Positions 55,312 to 64,000 are shown, counted from the first letter of the stretch. The stretch: 64,000 bases of DNA from Actinomycetota bacterium (GCA_020161815.1 JAIUOP010000005.1:62001-126000), one strand, 5' to 3'. A program made the numbers and translations. The notes: generated by a model not told the origin, from the sequence alone.

Positions 55312-55382
55312 AGACAGTCGAAGGTGGACGAGGAGTCGCCTCACCCCCCGAGGAACGGCTCTTTGCCTACTTTCGACTGTCT
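55312..55382. repeat. Inverted repeat between divergent aminotransferase and LD-carboxypeptidase genes
   Basis: 14-base arms AGACAGTCGAAGGT (55312-55325) and ACTTTCGACTGTCT (55369-55382) pair at 13 of 14 positions with a 43-base loop. It fills most of the 145-base region holding both promoters. It could be a regulator-binding pair of sites or a structured leader. Confidence 0.7.
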
Positions 55383-55429
55383 GGGGCCAGGAGTGGGGGC
55401 GGGATGGCCTTCGCTGACAGGATTGGGGT

Positions 55430-56329
55430 ATGCCGTCCGCCGACCCCTTCACCCGGCTCCGCCCCGGCGACCGGGTGGCCGTCATCGCTCCGGCGAGCGC
55501 GCCGGACCCGGACCGCCTCCGTGCAGGAGTCGAGGTCCTCGCGTCCTGGGGGCTGGAGGCGGTGATCCTGCCGAGTGCCACCACGTCGCGGCGGCACCTC
55601 GGAGACCTCGCCGCCGATGACTTCGTGCGGGCTCACGACGTCATCAAGGCCTGGGGGGACCCAGAGGTCGCCGCGATCTGGGCCGCGCGCGGCGGCTACG
55701 GCGTGCAGCGCATGATCGACCTGGTGCCGCACGGGATCTTCAACCCGAGGTCCAGATGCCGGCCGATCATCGGCTTCTCCGACCTCACCCCCTTGCTTCT
55801 CAGAGCCATGTGCGAATCGGGAACCCAGATGATCCACGGGCCGATGGTGGTCAACCTGGGCGAGGCGCCCGAGGAGGCCCTGGACCACCTGCACCGCCTC
55901 CTGTTCGAGCCGCACGTGCCCCGCACGCTGGTCACCGGGCTCACCTCGTGGTCCGGCGGGGACGTCCAAGGAGTCCTCCTCGGCGGCAACGTCTCCCTCC
56001 TCGCGGCCTCGGTCGGCACACGCGACCTGCCCAATCCGGAGGGAGCGATCGTGCTCCTCGAGGACGTCGGGCAACCGCAGTGGGTCATCGACCGCGCACT
56101 CACCCAACTCATCCGGGCGGGCTGGCTCAGCCGCGCCGCCGGCATTCTCCTCGGGGACTTCTCCCTCGACGACGATCCGGCGCTGGTCACCGCCATGCTC
56201 CGCGATCGCCTCCTCCCGCTCGGCGTCCCCGTCTGGGCCGGTATGCCGGCCGGACACGAGCAGCTCAACCTCGCCCTCCCGGTCGGGGCCATGGTGCGCA
56301 TCGTCGGGGGCTACCTCCGCCTGGCGTGA
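55430..56329 (+). CDS. LD-carboxypeptidase (S66 family)
   Basis: 299-residue enzyme of the LdcA family, which trims the terminal D-alanine from murein tetrapeptides in the cytoplasm; some relatives are self-immunity proteins. PGDRVAVIAPASAPD at the N-terminus, WAARGGYGVQRMIDLV, nucleophile Ser in IIGFSDLTPLLL (~117), LLGGNVSLLAASVGT with the Glu region following (LLEDVGQ), and catalytic His in AGHEQLNLALPVGA. Ser, Glu and His are all present. Start ATG 55430. Confidence 0.9.
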   Translation: MPSADPFTRLRPGDRVAVIAPASAPDPDRLRAGVEVLASWGLEAVILPSATTSRRHLGDLAADDFVRAHDVIKAWGDPEVAAIWAARGGYGVQRMIDLVPHGIFNPRSRCRPIIGFSDLTPLLLRAMCESGTQMIHGPMVVNLGEAPEEALDHLHRLLFEPHVPRTLVTGLTSWSGGDVQGVLLGGNVSLLAASVGTRDLPNPEGAIVLLEDVGQPQWVIDRALTQLIRAGWLSRAAGILLGDFSLDDDPALVTAMLRDRLLPLGVPVWAGMPAGHEQLNLALPVGAMVRIVGGYLRLA

Positions 56330-56347
56330 TCCGGCCGGTGGTGAGCC

Positions 56348-57574
56348 TCAGGCCTCGGCGTGCGCGATGTGGTCGAGTTGGCGCCAGACGAGCAGCAGGG
56401 TCACCCCGGCGCCGACGAAGGCGAACCAGAAGGGCGCCGCCGCTCCCCAGCGCGTGGCGATCAGCCCGCCGAGGAACTGGCCGACCAGCAGGCCGCTGGT
56501 GAGCCCGAAGAAGTAGACCGACCCGACGCGCCCCTGGAACTCCTCCGGCGTGGCCCGCATGCGCACGGCGTTGGACACCGACCCCCAGACGAAGGCGTAG
56601 CAGCCGAACACGAACATCAGCACCAGGGCCACCCAGTGACTCGTCGTCAGGGCGAGGGCCAGGTGCAGCAGCACCTCCAGCGCCAGGCAGGTCTTCATCA
56701 GGGTCGCGAGGGACGCCCGCCGCTCCAAGCGGTCATAACCGAGGACGGCGAGGATGCCGCCCACGCCGACCGCGGTGGAGAGGACCCCGAAGCCCACGGC
56801 ACCCACGCCGAGCCGCTCCTGGGCCCAGAGCACGAGGATCCCCCACGGGGCACCCCAGGTGAGGTTGAAGACGAAGATCACCAGCGACAGGGTCCGCACC
56901 GCGGAGTTGTGCCGGATCCACCGCAGGCCCTCGAGGATGTCGCGCCCGATGTGCTGCTCCGGGCGCCCCGCCGACGACCGATCAGGCAGGTCGATCCGGG
57001 TGAACAGCCAGGCCGCGAGCAGCAACGCCGCCGCCTGCGCCCCGAAGGGCAGCGCCATCCCGGCGGCGAAGAGGAAGGCCCCGATCGGTGGCCCGAGGAG
57101 CTCGTTGGCCACGAGGTAGCCCGCCATGGACCTCGCGCTCGCGATCCCGAGGTCGGACTTCGGGACGATCATCGGGATCACCGCGCGCGTCCCCGAGTCG
57201 GCGAACTGCTCGGCGATCCCCACGAGCAGCAGGGAGGCCAGGACGGCCCAGATCGACACCCAGCCGCTGACGATCGTCGCGATGAGGCCGCCGATGACCA
57301 GCGCGCGCAGCACGTTGGCGATGACCACCAGCCGGCGCCGGTCGACCCGGTCGGCCAGCGCCCCGGCATACAGGCCGATGACGAGCGTGGGGAGGCGCTG
57401 CACCATGGCCGCCGCCGCGATGAGGGCGGGGTTGCGGGTCTGGGAGGCGACGAGGAGGGGGCCGGCGGCGAGGGCGATGCCGTCGCCGAGGTTGCCGGTC
57501 CAGGTCGAGGCGAGGTTCCACCGGAACGGGACGCCCATGCGCGGTGGCGCGATGAGGTCGAGGAGCCGGGACAC
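56348..57574 (-). CDS. MFS transporter (enterobactin-exporter/macrolide-efflux type)
   Basis: 408-residue membrane protein with about 12 helices. FRWNLASTWTGNLGDGIALA and LVIGLYAGALADRVDRRRLV (the loop 2-3 motif A GxLADRxxRR) are diagnostic; IAEQFADSGTRAVIPMIVP and GRVGSVYFFGLTSGLLVGQF follow. Substrate unknown. GTG 57574 is chosen; ATG 57538 is an alternative. It is divergent from the amidase gene, with only 28 bases between the starts. Confidence 0.85.
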   Translation of the reverse strand: MSRLLDLIAPPRMGVPFRWNLASTWTGNLGDGIALAAGPLLVASQTRNPALIAAAAMVQRLPTLVIGLYAGALADRVDRRRLVVIANVLRALVIGGLIATIVSGWVSIWAVLASLLLVGIAEQFADSGTRAVIPMIVPKSDLGIASARSMAGYLVANELLGPPIGAFLFAAGMALPFGAQAAALLLAAWLFTRIDLPDRSSAGRPEQHIGRDILEGLRWIRHNSAVRTLSLVIFVFNLTWGAPWGILVLWAQERLGVGAVGFGVLSTAVGVGGILAVLGYDRLERRASLATLMKTCLALEVLLHLALALTTSHWVALVLMFVFGCYAFVWGSVSNAVRMRATPEEFQGRVGSVYFFGLTSGLLVGQFLGGLIATRWGAAAPFWFAFVGAGVTLLLVWRQLDHIAHAEA

Positions 57575-57602
57575 GAGGGGCCACGCTACGTACAGTGCAG
57601 GC

Positions 57603-59003
57603 GTGGATGCCACCGAGTTCCCCAACGCCTCCGCCAGCGACCTGGCCGCCGCCGTGCGCGCAGGGGAGGTCACGGCCCGAGCGCTCGTCGAGGCCTCGCT
57701 GGCCCGGATCGCCGCACGCGATGCCGAGATCAATGCCTTCACGGTGGTGCGCGTGGCGGAGGCACTCGCCGAGGCCGACACCCTCGACGCCGGCGGACCC
57801 GGCCATGCTGGTCCGCTCGCCGGCGTGCCGGTCGCGGTCAAGGAGGAGTACGCCGTCACCGGAACCGTCACCACCCTCGGCGGTCGCGGCAACTCCACGC
57901 CGGCCACCGAGGACTCCGAGGCGATCCGCCGCCTGAGGGCCGCCGGCGCCATCATCGTCGGCAAGACGACCATGCCGGAGTTCGGGCAGTTCCCGTTCAC
58001 CGAGTCGGCAGCGACCGGCATCACCCGCAACCCGCTCAACCCCGAGCGCTCCGTCGGCGGCTCCTCCGGCGGGTCGGCCGCCGCCGTCGCCGCCGGCATG
58101 GTCCCGCTCGCGCTCGGCGCCGATGGCGGTGGCTCGATCCGCATCCCCGCCGCCTGCACCGGGCTGATCGGCCTCAAGCCGACCCGGGGCCGGATCAGCC
58201 TGGCCCCGCAGGCCGAGCACTGGTTCGGCCTCGTCGTCCTCGGGGGCCTCTCGCGCACGGTCGCCGACTCGGCCCTCCTCCTCGACGTCCTCGCCGGCTC
58301 CACTCCCGTGGACCGGTGGTCATGCCCGCCGCCGAGCAGCCCGTATGCCGCGGGGCTGGCCGCCGCTCCGGCGCCCCTTCGCATCGCCTGGACGACGAAG
58401 TGCGTCATGCCCGGCACGGGCACCGACCCCGAGGTCGCGGCGGCCACCGAGGACCTGGCTCGGCGCCTGGCGGCTCTGGGCCACCGGGTCGGCCATGTCT
58501 GGCCCAGGTGGCCGGTGCCCACGGATGCCTTCCTGCCGCAGTTCTATGCCGGCATGCGTGTCGAGGCAGGCACGGTCGAGCACCCCGAGCTGCTCGAGCC
58601 CCGAACCCGCCAGACGGTCGCGCTGTCCCGCTGGGCCACGCCGCGTGTCGTCGAGCGGGCTTTGCGACGCGGGGAGTCGGTCGCCGCGGCACTGGACGAG
58701 CGCCTCCTCACCGACGCCGACGTCCTCGCCCTGCCGGTGATGCCGACGATCGCACCGGAGGTCGGCCTCCTCGACGGCAAGAACACGGTCGCCGCCCAGC
58801 TCGCGACGATGCCCTATGTCGCCAACACGGTGGTCTTCAACGTCTCCGGTCACCCCGCCCTGTCGGTGCCTGCGGGAGTGGACCGGCACGGCATACCGAT
58901 CGGGGTGCAGCTCGTCGCGCGGCGGGGGAGGGAGGACCTCCTCCTCACCCTCGCCGCCCAGCTCGAGCGGGACGCACCCTGGCTCGCTCCCGCCTGCCCT
59001 TGA
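57603..59003 (+). CDS. Amidase, amidase-signature family
   Basis: 466-residue hydrolase with the Ser-cisSer-Lys triad: Lys in GVPVAVKEEYAVTG (~80), and GGSSGGSAAAVAAGMVPLAL with the two serines (~155-165) followed by GADGGGSIRIPAACTGLIGL. It is not GatA, because no gatB or gatC is nearby and the C-terminal half differs. Substrate unknown. GTG start 57603. A 62-base tandem repeat begins 18 bases after the stop. Confidence 0.9.
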   Translation: MDATEFPNASASDLAAAVRAGEVTARALVEASLARIAARDAEINAFTVVRVAEALAEADTLDAGGPGHAGPLAGVPVAVKEEYAVTGTVTTLGGRGNSTPATEDSEAIRRLRAAGAIIVGKTTMPEFGQFPFTESAATGITRNPLNPERSVGGSSGGSAAAVAAGMVPLALGADGGGSIRIPAACTGLIGLKPTRGRISLAPQAEHWFGLVVLGGLSRTVADSALLLDVLAGSTPVDRWSCPPPSSPYAAGLAAAPAPLRIAWTTKCVMPGTGTDPEVAAATEDLARRLAALGHRVGHVWPRWPVPTDAFLPQFYAGMRVEAGTVEHPELLEPRTRQTVALSRWATPRVVERALRRGESVAAALDERLLTDADVLALPVMPTIAPEVGLLDGKNTVAAQLATMPYVANTVVFNVSGHPALSVPAGVDRHGIPIGVQLVARRGREDLLLTLAAQLERDAPWLAPACP

Positions 59004-59020
59004 CGCCAAAACTGGCGAGT

Positions 59021-59192
59021 GGCGCAGGTATAGCTGCGCCGCTGGCCAACCTCTGCGTGGGCGTTCGCTGAGCGTGGTGGATGGCGCAGGTATACCTGCG
59101 CCGCTGGCCAACCTCTGCGTGGGCGTTCGCTGAGCGTGGTGGATGGCGCAGGTATACCTGCGCCGCTGGCCAACCTCTGCGCGGGCGTTCGT
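59021..59192. repeat. 62-bp tandem repeat (about 2.8 copies) with an 18-20-bp palindrome in each unit
   Basis: Copies begin at 59021, 59083 and 59145. Each starts with GGCGCAGGTATACCTGCGCC, a perfect 20-base palindrome (copy 1 has AGC for ACC in its right half), followed by GCTGGCCAACCTCTGCGTGG and GCGTTCGCTGAGCGTGGTGG. Copies 1 and 2 are otherwise identical; copy 3 diverges at its end. It lies between the amidase stop and the rpsB promoter region. No protein-like reading is convincing. Confidence 0.93.
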
Positions 59193-59437
59193 GCATGGGC
59201 TCGAGCGGTCCGGAGCATGGAGCGCGATCCCGTAGACTGACAGGTGCACCCGATTCGCGTCGGGTGACTTCGCGCGTCCGTTACCGGTGACGAGGACCTC
59301 CTTCGAATCGGGACCCGCCCCGACAGTCCGATGTCCACGTCCACGCGTGGGCCCCGGCGGGATGGGTTCGGGCGCCAGGCAGGTGGGCGCAATCCCGTGC
59401 CCACCGACGCAACTGTGATCTGCAAGGAGAACACGGC
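59193..59437 (+). promoter_or_regulatory. rpsB promoter/leader region
   Basis: 245 bases without a gene before rpsB. TAGACT at 59233-59238 is a candidate -10; no convincing -35 is seen. The long leader downstream, with GC-rich inverted segments (CGATTCG/CGAATCG at about 59249 and 59303), fits autogenous control by S2, but I cannot match a described leader. CAAGGAGAA lies 7 bases before the rpsB ATG. Confidence 0.4.
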
Positions 59438-60319
59438 ATGGCCGTCGTCACCATGCGCCAGCTCCTCGAGAGCGGCGTCCACTTCGGGCACCAGACCCGC
59501 CGCTGGAACCCGAAGATGAAGCGCTTCATCATGACCGAGCGCAATGGCATCTACATCATCGACCTGCAGCAGTCGGTCACCTACATCAACTCGGCCTTCG
59601 AGTTCGTCAAGGAGACCGTCGCGCACGGCGGCACCATCCTCTTCGTCGGCACCAAGAAGCAGGCGCAGGAGCCGATCGCCGAGCAGGCGACCCGCGTGGG
59701 GATGCCCTACGTCAACCACCGCTGGCTCGGTGGCATGCTCACCAACTTCCAGACGATCTCCAAGCGGCTCACCCGCCTCAAGGAGCTCGAGGAGCTCAAC
59801 TTCGACGACGTGGCCGGCAGCGGCTACACCAAGAAGGAGCTGCTCATCCTCCGTCGCGAGAAGGACAAGCTGGAGAAGACCCTCGGCGGCATCCGCACGA
59901 TGAGCCGGGTCCCCTCCGCGGTCTGGATCGTCGACACCAAGAAGGAGCACCTCGCGGTCGACGAGGCCAAGAAGCTCGGCCTGCCGGTCATCGCGATCCT
60001 CGACACCAACTGCGACCCCGACGAGGTCGACTACAAGATCCCGGGCAACGACGACGCGATCCGCTCGGTCACCCTGCTCACCCGCGTCATCGCCGACGCC
60101 GTCGCCGAGGGCCTCGTGGCTCGCTCCGGTGCCAAGGTCGAGGGCGCCGAGGCCGGCGCCGAGGAGCCGCTGGCCGAGTGGGAGCGCGAGCTGCTGGGCG
60201 CCGACGCGACCGCCGAGGCCCCGGCCGAGGCGGCCGAGGCCGCTCCGGTCAACGCCGAGCACGCCGAGTCCGCCGAGCCGATGGCCTCCACCGACGCCCC
60301 GACCGGCGCCGAGGCCTGA
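59438..60319 (+). CDS. rpsB: 30S ribosomal protein S2 with C-terminal Ala/Glu extension
   Basis: 293 residues. Residues 1-~230 are canonical S2: [100 protein letters not shown]. The remaining ~60 residues are a low-complexity Ala/Glu/Pro tail usual in actinobacteria. Followed by tsf 47 bases later; rpsB-tsf-pyrH-frr is the conserved order. Confidence 0.97.
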   Translation: MAVVTMRQLLESGVHFGHQTRRWNPKMKRFIMTERNGIYIIDLQQSVTYINSAFEFVKETVAHGGTILFVGTKKQAQEPIAEQATRVGMPYVNHRWLGGMLTNFQTISKRLTRLKELEELNFDDVAGSGYTKKELLILRREKDKLEKTLGGIRTMSRVPSAVWIVDTKKEHLAVDEAKKLGLPVIAILDTNCDPDEVDYKIPGNDDAIRSVTLLTRVIADAVAEGLVARSGAKVEGAEAGAEEPLAEWERELLGADATAEAPAEAAEAAPVNAEHAESAEPMASTDAPTGAEA

Positions 60320-60366
60320 GCGCCCGCATCCGCATTTCGCACCAGGAAGAGAGCGACAGAACACCC

Positions 60367-61197
60367 ATGGCGAACTACACCACCGCCGACATCAAGACGC
60401 TCCGCGAGAAGACCGCGGCCGGCATGCTCGACGTCAAGAAGGCCCTCGACGAGGCCGATGGCGACATGGCCAAGGCCGAGGACATCCTGCGCGTCAAGGG
60501 CCTCAAGGGCGTGACCAAGCGTGAGGGCCGCACGGCCTCCAACGGCCTGGTCACCGCGGTCGCCGGCGACGGCGTCGGCACCCTCGTCGAGGTCCTCTGC
60601 GAGACCGACTTCGTGGCCAAGGGCGAGCGCTTCGGCGCCCTCGCCCAGCAGGTCCTCGACCAGGCCGTCGCCACCGAGGCGGCGGACGCCGAGGCCCTGC
60701 TGTCCTCGACGCTCGGCGACGGCAAGACCGTCCAGGAGCTCGTCGACGAGGCGAACGCCACCATCGGCGAGAAGATCGAGATCAAGCGCGTCGCTCGCGT
60801 CGTGGCCCCGACCGTCGTGGCCTACCTGCACAAGACCAGCCCCGACCTGCCCGCGCAGATCGGTGTCCTCTTCGGCAGCGAGGGCGGCGACGAAGCCACC
60901 GGTCGCGACGTCGCGATGCACATCGCGGCCTTCGCGCCGACCGTGCTGACCCGTGACGAGATCGACCCCGCGGTCGTCGAGCACGAGCGCAAGGTCGCCG
61001 AGGAGACCGCCAAGGAGGAGGGCAAGCCCGAGGCCGCCCTCCCCAAGATCATCGAGGGCCGCGTCAACGGCTTCTTCAAGGAGTCGGTCCTGCTCGAGCA
61101 GGCCTTCGCCAAGGACGCCAAGAAGACCGTCCAGAAGGTCCTCGACGAGGCCGCCGCGAAGGCCACCTCCTTCGCGCGGTTCCGCGTCGGCGCCTGA
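60367..61197 (+). CDS. tsf: Elongation factor Ts
   Basis: 276-residue GDP/GTP exchange factor for EF-Tu. TADIKTLREKTAAGMLDVKK is the UBA-like EF-Tu-binding N-terminus; LVEVLCETDFVAKGERF is the signature of the core (Thr-Asp-Phe-Val), and RDVAMHIAAFAP follows. AGGAAGAG lies upstream of the ATG. A symmetric terminator with GTATGCCG arms follows. Confidence 0.96.
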   Translation: MANYTTADIKTLREKTAAGMLDVKKALDEADGDMAKAEDILRVKGLKGVTKREGRTASNGLVTAVAGDGVGTLVEVLCETDFVAKGERFGALAQQVLDQAVATEAADAEALLSSTLGDGKTVQELVDEANATIGEKIEIKRVARVVAPTVVAYLHKTSPDLPAQIGVLFGSEGGDEATGRDVAMHIAAFAPTVLTRDEIDPAVVEHERKVAEETAKEEGKPEAALPKIIEGRVNGFFKESVLLEQAFAKDAKKTVQKVLDEAAAKATSFARFRVGA

Positions 61198-61224
61198 GGC
61201 CCTCGCGGCGCCAGCCGCACACCA

Positions 61225-61264
61225 AGGTATGCCGCCCGCTCACCTGAGCGGGCGGCATACCTTT
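61225..61264. terminator. Bidirectional terminator with GTATGCCG arms between tsf and the Nudix gene
   Basis: Perfect 19-base inverted arms (AAGGTATGCCGCCCGCTCA at 61225-61243; complement 61246-61264) separated by 2 bases, flanked by CCAAGG and CCTTTTG. It lies between converging genes. Both arms contain the over-represented octamer. Confidence 0.9.
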
Positions 61265-61272
61265 TGCTGGGC

Positions 61273-61803
61273 TCAGAGCTTGCCGAGGGCGAGGGCGGCG
61301 AACATCAGGGCCGCCACCGTCTCGCCGTCGCTGATCGTGCCGTCGCGCACGTAGTCCATGACGCGCGGCCAGGGGACGGCGCGCACCGCGCTGATCCCCT
61401 CCTCGTGCGCGCCGTGGGCCTCGACGCGGGAGAGGTCGGTGGCGAGGAAGACGACCTCGGGTGCGCGGCAGATGCCGTTGAGGGCATTCATGCGCCCGAT
61501 CGCCCGCCAAGTCGCGGCCCGGTAGCCGCTCTCCTCCTCCAGCTCGCGCTGGGCCGCCACCAGCGGGTCCTGCCCATCGGTGCCGCCCGCGGGGACCTCG
61601 ACCCCTTCGCCCGTCGTGTGCCGGTCGAGGCGCACGAGCACCACCTCGTCCGCGTCCGTGAGGGCCACGACGAAGACCGAGGTGTGCCGCACGGTCACCA
61701 CCCCGTAGAGGCCGGGGGAGCCGTCGGGCATCTCCACGGTGTCCTCGGTGACGGTGATCCAACGGTTCTCGTATGCCGTGCGTGAGGCGGTGACGGGCCA
61801 CAT
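61273..61803 (-). CDS. Nudix hydrolase (ADP-ribose-pyrophosphatase-like)
   Basis: 176 residues. The Nudix box is complete: [20 protein letters not shown] followed by GY, with the catalytic Glu residues in RELEEE (~95). VEVPAGG precedes it, as in ADP-ribose/NADH pyrophosphatases. Start ATG 61803 gives a normal N-terminus ([13 protein letters not shown]). It faces tsf and is divergent from pyrH. Confidence 0.88.
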   Translation of the reverse strand: MWPVTASRTAYENRWITVTEDTVEMPDGSPGLYGVVTVRHTSVFVVALTDADEVVLVRLDRHTTGEGVEVPAGGTDGQDPLVAAQRELEEESGYRAATWRAIGRMNALNGICRAPEVVFLATDLSRVEAHGAHEEGISAVRAVPWPRVMDYVRDGTISDGETVAALMFAALALGKL

Positions 61804-61870
61804 GCCAGTGATGCTAGGTCCGACCCGGTGTGGAAGGATTCCCACGGCCCCCGACGAAGGAGAACGACGC

Positions 61871-62629
61871 GTGACCGCGACGCCCACAGCCCCAGCTGCC
61901 CCCGCTGACGAGCAGGCTCGCCGGGCGCGCCGCGTGCTGCTCAAGCTCTCCGGTGAGGTCTTCGGCGGTGGCAAGGTCGGGGTGGACCCCGAGGTCGTGC
62001 GGGGCATCGCCCGCCAGATCGCGACCGCGGTCCGGGAGGGCATCGAGGTCGCCGTCGTCGTCGGCGGCGGCAACTTCTTCCGCGGCGCCGAGCTGCAGCA
62101 GAAGGGCATGGAGCGGTCGCGCGCGGACTACATCGGCATGCTCGGCACCGTCATGAACTGCCTTGCGCTGCAGGACTTCCTGGAGAAGGAGGGCATCGAC
62201 ACCCGCGTCCAGACGGCGATCACCATGGGCCAGGTGGCCGAGCCCTACATCCCACGCCGCGCCATGCGTCACCTCGACAAGGGCCGGGTCGTCATCTTCG
62301 GCGCCGGGGCCGGCATGCCCTACTTCTCCACCGACACCGTGAGCGCCCAGCGCGCCCTGGAGTGCCAGTGCGACGAGGTGCTCATGAGCAAGAGCGGTGT
62401 CGACGGTGTCTACGACTCCGACCCGCGGACCAACCCCGACGCCAAGCGCTACGACCGGATCTCGTTCGCCGAGGCGCTGCAGCACAACCTCAAGGTCGTC
62501 GACGCGGCGGCGTTCAGCCTCTGCATGGAGAACGGCCTGCCGATGATGGTCTTCGGCATGGACGGCGAGGGCAATATCACCAGGGCGCTGCGCGGGGAGC
62601 GGATCGGCACCCTCGTCAGCGCGGGGTGA
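61871..62629 (+). CDS. pyrH: UMP kinase
   Basis: 252-residue hexameric kinase converting UMP to [17 protein letters not shown] at the N-terminus, [40 protein letters not shown] (UMP binding), [19 protein letters not shown] and [15 protein letters not shown] are complete family motifs. GTG 61871 is preceded by AAGGAGAA 8 bases upstream. Confidence 0.96.
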   Translation: MTATPTAPAAPADEQARRARRVLLKLSGEVFGGGKVGVDPEVVRGIARQIATAVREGIEVAVVVGGGNFFRGAELQQKGMERSRADYIGMLGTVMNCLALQDFLEKEGIDTRVQTAITMGQVAEPYIPRRAMRHLDKGRVVIFGAGAGMPYFSTDTVSAQRALECQCDEVLMSKSGVDGVYDSDPRTNPDAKRYDRISFAEALQHNLKVVDAAAFSLCMENGLPMMVFGMDGEGNITRALRGERIGTLVSAG

Positions 62630-62737
62630 CGCGCGAGCCCACCCGGGTTTGAGACACTGGGCCCGAGCACGCCCCGACCCGCCTGACCGCCTGACCAACC
62701 CGCCGGGGGACCGGCACCACGAAGGAGAGCGATCTCG

Positions 62738-63295
62738 ATGATCGACGAGACCCTGTTCGAGGCCGAAGAGAAGATGGAGAAGGCGATCGAGGTCGCCAAG
62801 GAGCACTTCTCCGGCATCCGCACGGGCCGGGCGCACCCGGGGATGTTCCAGAAGATCCTCGTCGACTACTACGGAGCCCCGACCCCGCTCCAGCAGCTCG
62901 CCTCCTTCCAGACGCCCGAGGCGCGCACGATCGTCATCAGCCCCTTCGACAAGGGGTCGATGCACGCGATCGAGAAGGCCATCCAGCAGGCCGACCTCGG
63001 GGTGAACCCGTCCAATGACGGCAACATCATCCGCTGCATCATCCCCGCCCTCACCGAGGAGCGCCGCAAGGAGTACATCAAGATGGCGCGCCACGAGGCC
63101 GAGGAGTCGCGGGTCTCGATCCGCAACATCCGCCGCCACGCCAAGGACGCGCTCGAGAAGCTGGTCAAGGACGGCGAGGTCGGTGAGGACGACGGCACCC
63201 GGGGCGAGAAGGAGCTCGAGCAGCTCACCAAGAAGCACGTCGAGTCGATCGACGAGCTGCTCAAGCACAAGGAAGCCGAGCTCCTCGAGGTCTGA
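62738..63295 (+). CDS. frr: Ribosome recycling factor
   Basis: 185 residues. RRF splits post-termination ribosomes with [103 protein letters not shown] are canonical. GAAGGAGAG lies just upstream of the ATG. cdsA starts 8 bases after the stop. Confidence 0.97.
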   Translation: MIDETLFEAEEKMEKAIEVAKEHFSGIRTGRAHPGMFQKILVDYYGAPTPLQQLASFQTPEARTIVISPFDKGSMHAIEKAIQQADLGVNPSNDGNIIRCIIPALTEERRKEYIKMARHEAEESRVSIRNIRRHAKDALEKLVKDGEVGEDDGTRGEKELEQLTKKHVESIDELLKHKEAELLEV

Positions 63296-63303
63296 GCCGT
63301 CCC

Positions 63304-64000
63304 ATGACCGAGGCCCTCGACGCTGACAGCGCCGCCGACACCACCGTTGACGTGACCCCGGAGGCGCCGGCCGAGGCTGCCCCCAAGACCTCGAGGGCCG
63401 GCCGCGACCTCAAGGCGGCCATCGGGGTGGGCGTGGGGCTCGGCGCCCTCGTCCTGGGCTCGCTGCTCGTCGTCAAGCAGGTCTTCCTCGTCATCCTCGT
63501 CGCTGCGGTCGGCCTGGGTGCCTGGGAGATGCGCCGCGCGCTGGCCTCCGCCAGGATCCAGGTGCCCCTCATCCCGGTCCTGCTCGGTGCCGTGAGCATG
63601 CTGCTCGCGGCCTACGTCCGAGGCGCCGAGGCGCTGGCCCTGACCTTCGCCCTCACGTGCGTGGGCATCGTGGTGTGGCGGGCCGCGGAGGGCACGGCCG
63701 GTGCCCTGCGCGACAGCTTCGGCGGCTTCTTCGTGGCCGCCTATCCCTGCCTCATCGCCGGCTTCGCGTCGCTGCTCCTCGCCGAGCCCGACGGCCACCT
63801 GCGGATCATCTTCTTCATCCTCGTCACCGTGTTCTCCGACATCGGGGGGTATGCCGTGGGCGTGCTCTTCGGCAAGCACCCGATGGCGCCGTCGGTGAGT
63901 CCGAAGAAGTCGTGGGAGGGCTTCGCCGGGTCGGTGGCCATCTGCACGGGCGTCGGCGTCGCGGCCATGGTCTTCATGCTCGGGGGCCGCTGGTGGGTCG
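63304..64000 (+). CDS. cdsA: Phosphatidate cytidylyltransferase CdsA (3' end cut by window)
   Basis: CDP-diacylglycerol synthase of phospholipid synthesis, in the membrane. 232 residues are visible before the right edge. An acidic, Ala-rich N-terminal tail (~1-40) leads to several hydrophobic helices (AIGVGVGLGALVLGSLLVV, VFLVILVAAVGLGAWEM, VPLIPVLLGAVSMLLAAYV...). The CTP-transferase signature begins at VFSDIGGYAVGVLFGKHPMA, then PSVSPKKSWEGFAGS. The frr-cdsA order is conserved. Confidence 0.93.
   Translation, partial: MTEALDADSAADTTVDVTPEAPAEAAPKTSRAGRDLKAAIGVGVGLGALVLGSLLVVKQVFLVILVAAVGLGAWEMRRALASARIQVPLIPVLLGAVSMLLAAYVRGAEALALTFALTCVGIVVWRAAEGTAGALRDSFGGFFVAAYPCLIAGFASLLLAEPDGHLRIIFFILVTVFSDIGGYAVGVLFGKHPMAPSVSPKKSWEGFAGSVAICTGVGVAAMVFMLGGRWWV

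Noticed and set aside
57603..59003. gatA, amidotransferase subunit
   Set aside because: The amidase signature is shared, but gatB and gatC are absent and the C-terminal half does not follow GatA.
59021..59192. CRISPR array
   Set aside because: The entire 62-base unit repeats, with no unique spacers, only three copies, and no cas genes in the window.
58945..59196. Minus-strand frame across the 62-bp repeats with repeated RPRRGWPAAQVYLRHP-like peptides
   Set aside because: The peptide repetition simply mirrors the DNA repeat. No ribosome binding site, and the frame changes with copy degeneration.

Overview
This 64 kb window is a high-GC chromosomal segment from an actinobacterium. Gene content, gene order and the many GTG starts fit Micrococcales, and an Intrasporangiaceae-type organism is my best guess; the family assignment is inference. 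I see no rRNA or tRNA genes and no CRISPR array. Most of the window is a conserved housekeeping backbone on the + strand: thiL | rpmB (-) | fakA-like, recG, rsmD, coaD, DUF177, rpmF, rnc, mutM | acyP, chorismate mutase, smc, ftsY, amtB-glnB, glnD, ffh | rpsP, khpA, rimM, trmD, rplS, lepB, rnhB, DUF2469, yraN, comM, dprA, xerC | rpsB, tsf, pyrH, frr, cdsA (cut by the window edge). Neighbouring frames often overlap by 1-4 bases (ATGA or GTGA), which indicates translational coupling.

Accessory DNA interrupts this backbone. The clearest block is 8960-16660, between mutM and acyP/smc. It holds a DUF3626 gene with two compensating frame changes, a YefM-YoeB toxin-antitoxin pair with a TGTACA operator, an IS256-family element with terminal inverted repeats, a large lipoprotein of unknown function with lower-GC codon use, a stub of an HpcH/HpaI-type aldolase, an acyltransferase-3/SGNH membrane protein and an ArsC-like reductase. 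Smaller insertions are an M13 peptidase, the 32.5-38.1 kb group (hydrolase, two SDR proteins, a shortened DinB-like protein, an amidohydrolase, small membrane proteins), thioesterase/DUF3152/FetB-like genes, the pxpABC 5-oxoprolinase operon, and an aminotransferase/LD-carboxypeptidase/MFS/amidase block.

Nitrogen control is readable from the DNA. amtB-glnB and glnD each carry a four-half-site box of the GlnR type, with 6-base spacing and ending exactly 24 bases before the chosen start codon. A strong terminator separates glnB from glnD, so the usual single operon appears to be split into two units.

The most unusual signal is window-wide. The octamer GTATGCCG (or its complement CGGCATAC) occurs about 50 times, by my manual reading, on both strands, in all reading frames and between genes. 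It even imposes very rare ATA isoleucine codons. In three places it forms the inverted arms of intergenic hairpin terminators. Density, orientation and terminator placement resemble the DNA uptake sequences of Neisseria and Pasteurellaceae, and dprA and comM are in this window; a hypermutated methylation site is the main rival explanation. Other structural oddities are a 68-bp perfect palindrome after ftsY, a 62-bp tandem repeat with an internal 20-bp palindrome before rpsB, a TrmD-GNAT fusion, a signal-peptidase paralogue lacking both catalytic residues, and an SDR-like protein with a zinc-ribbon insert and no catalytic tyrosine.
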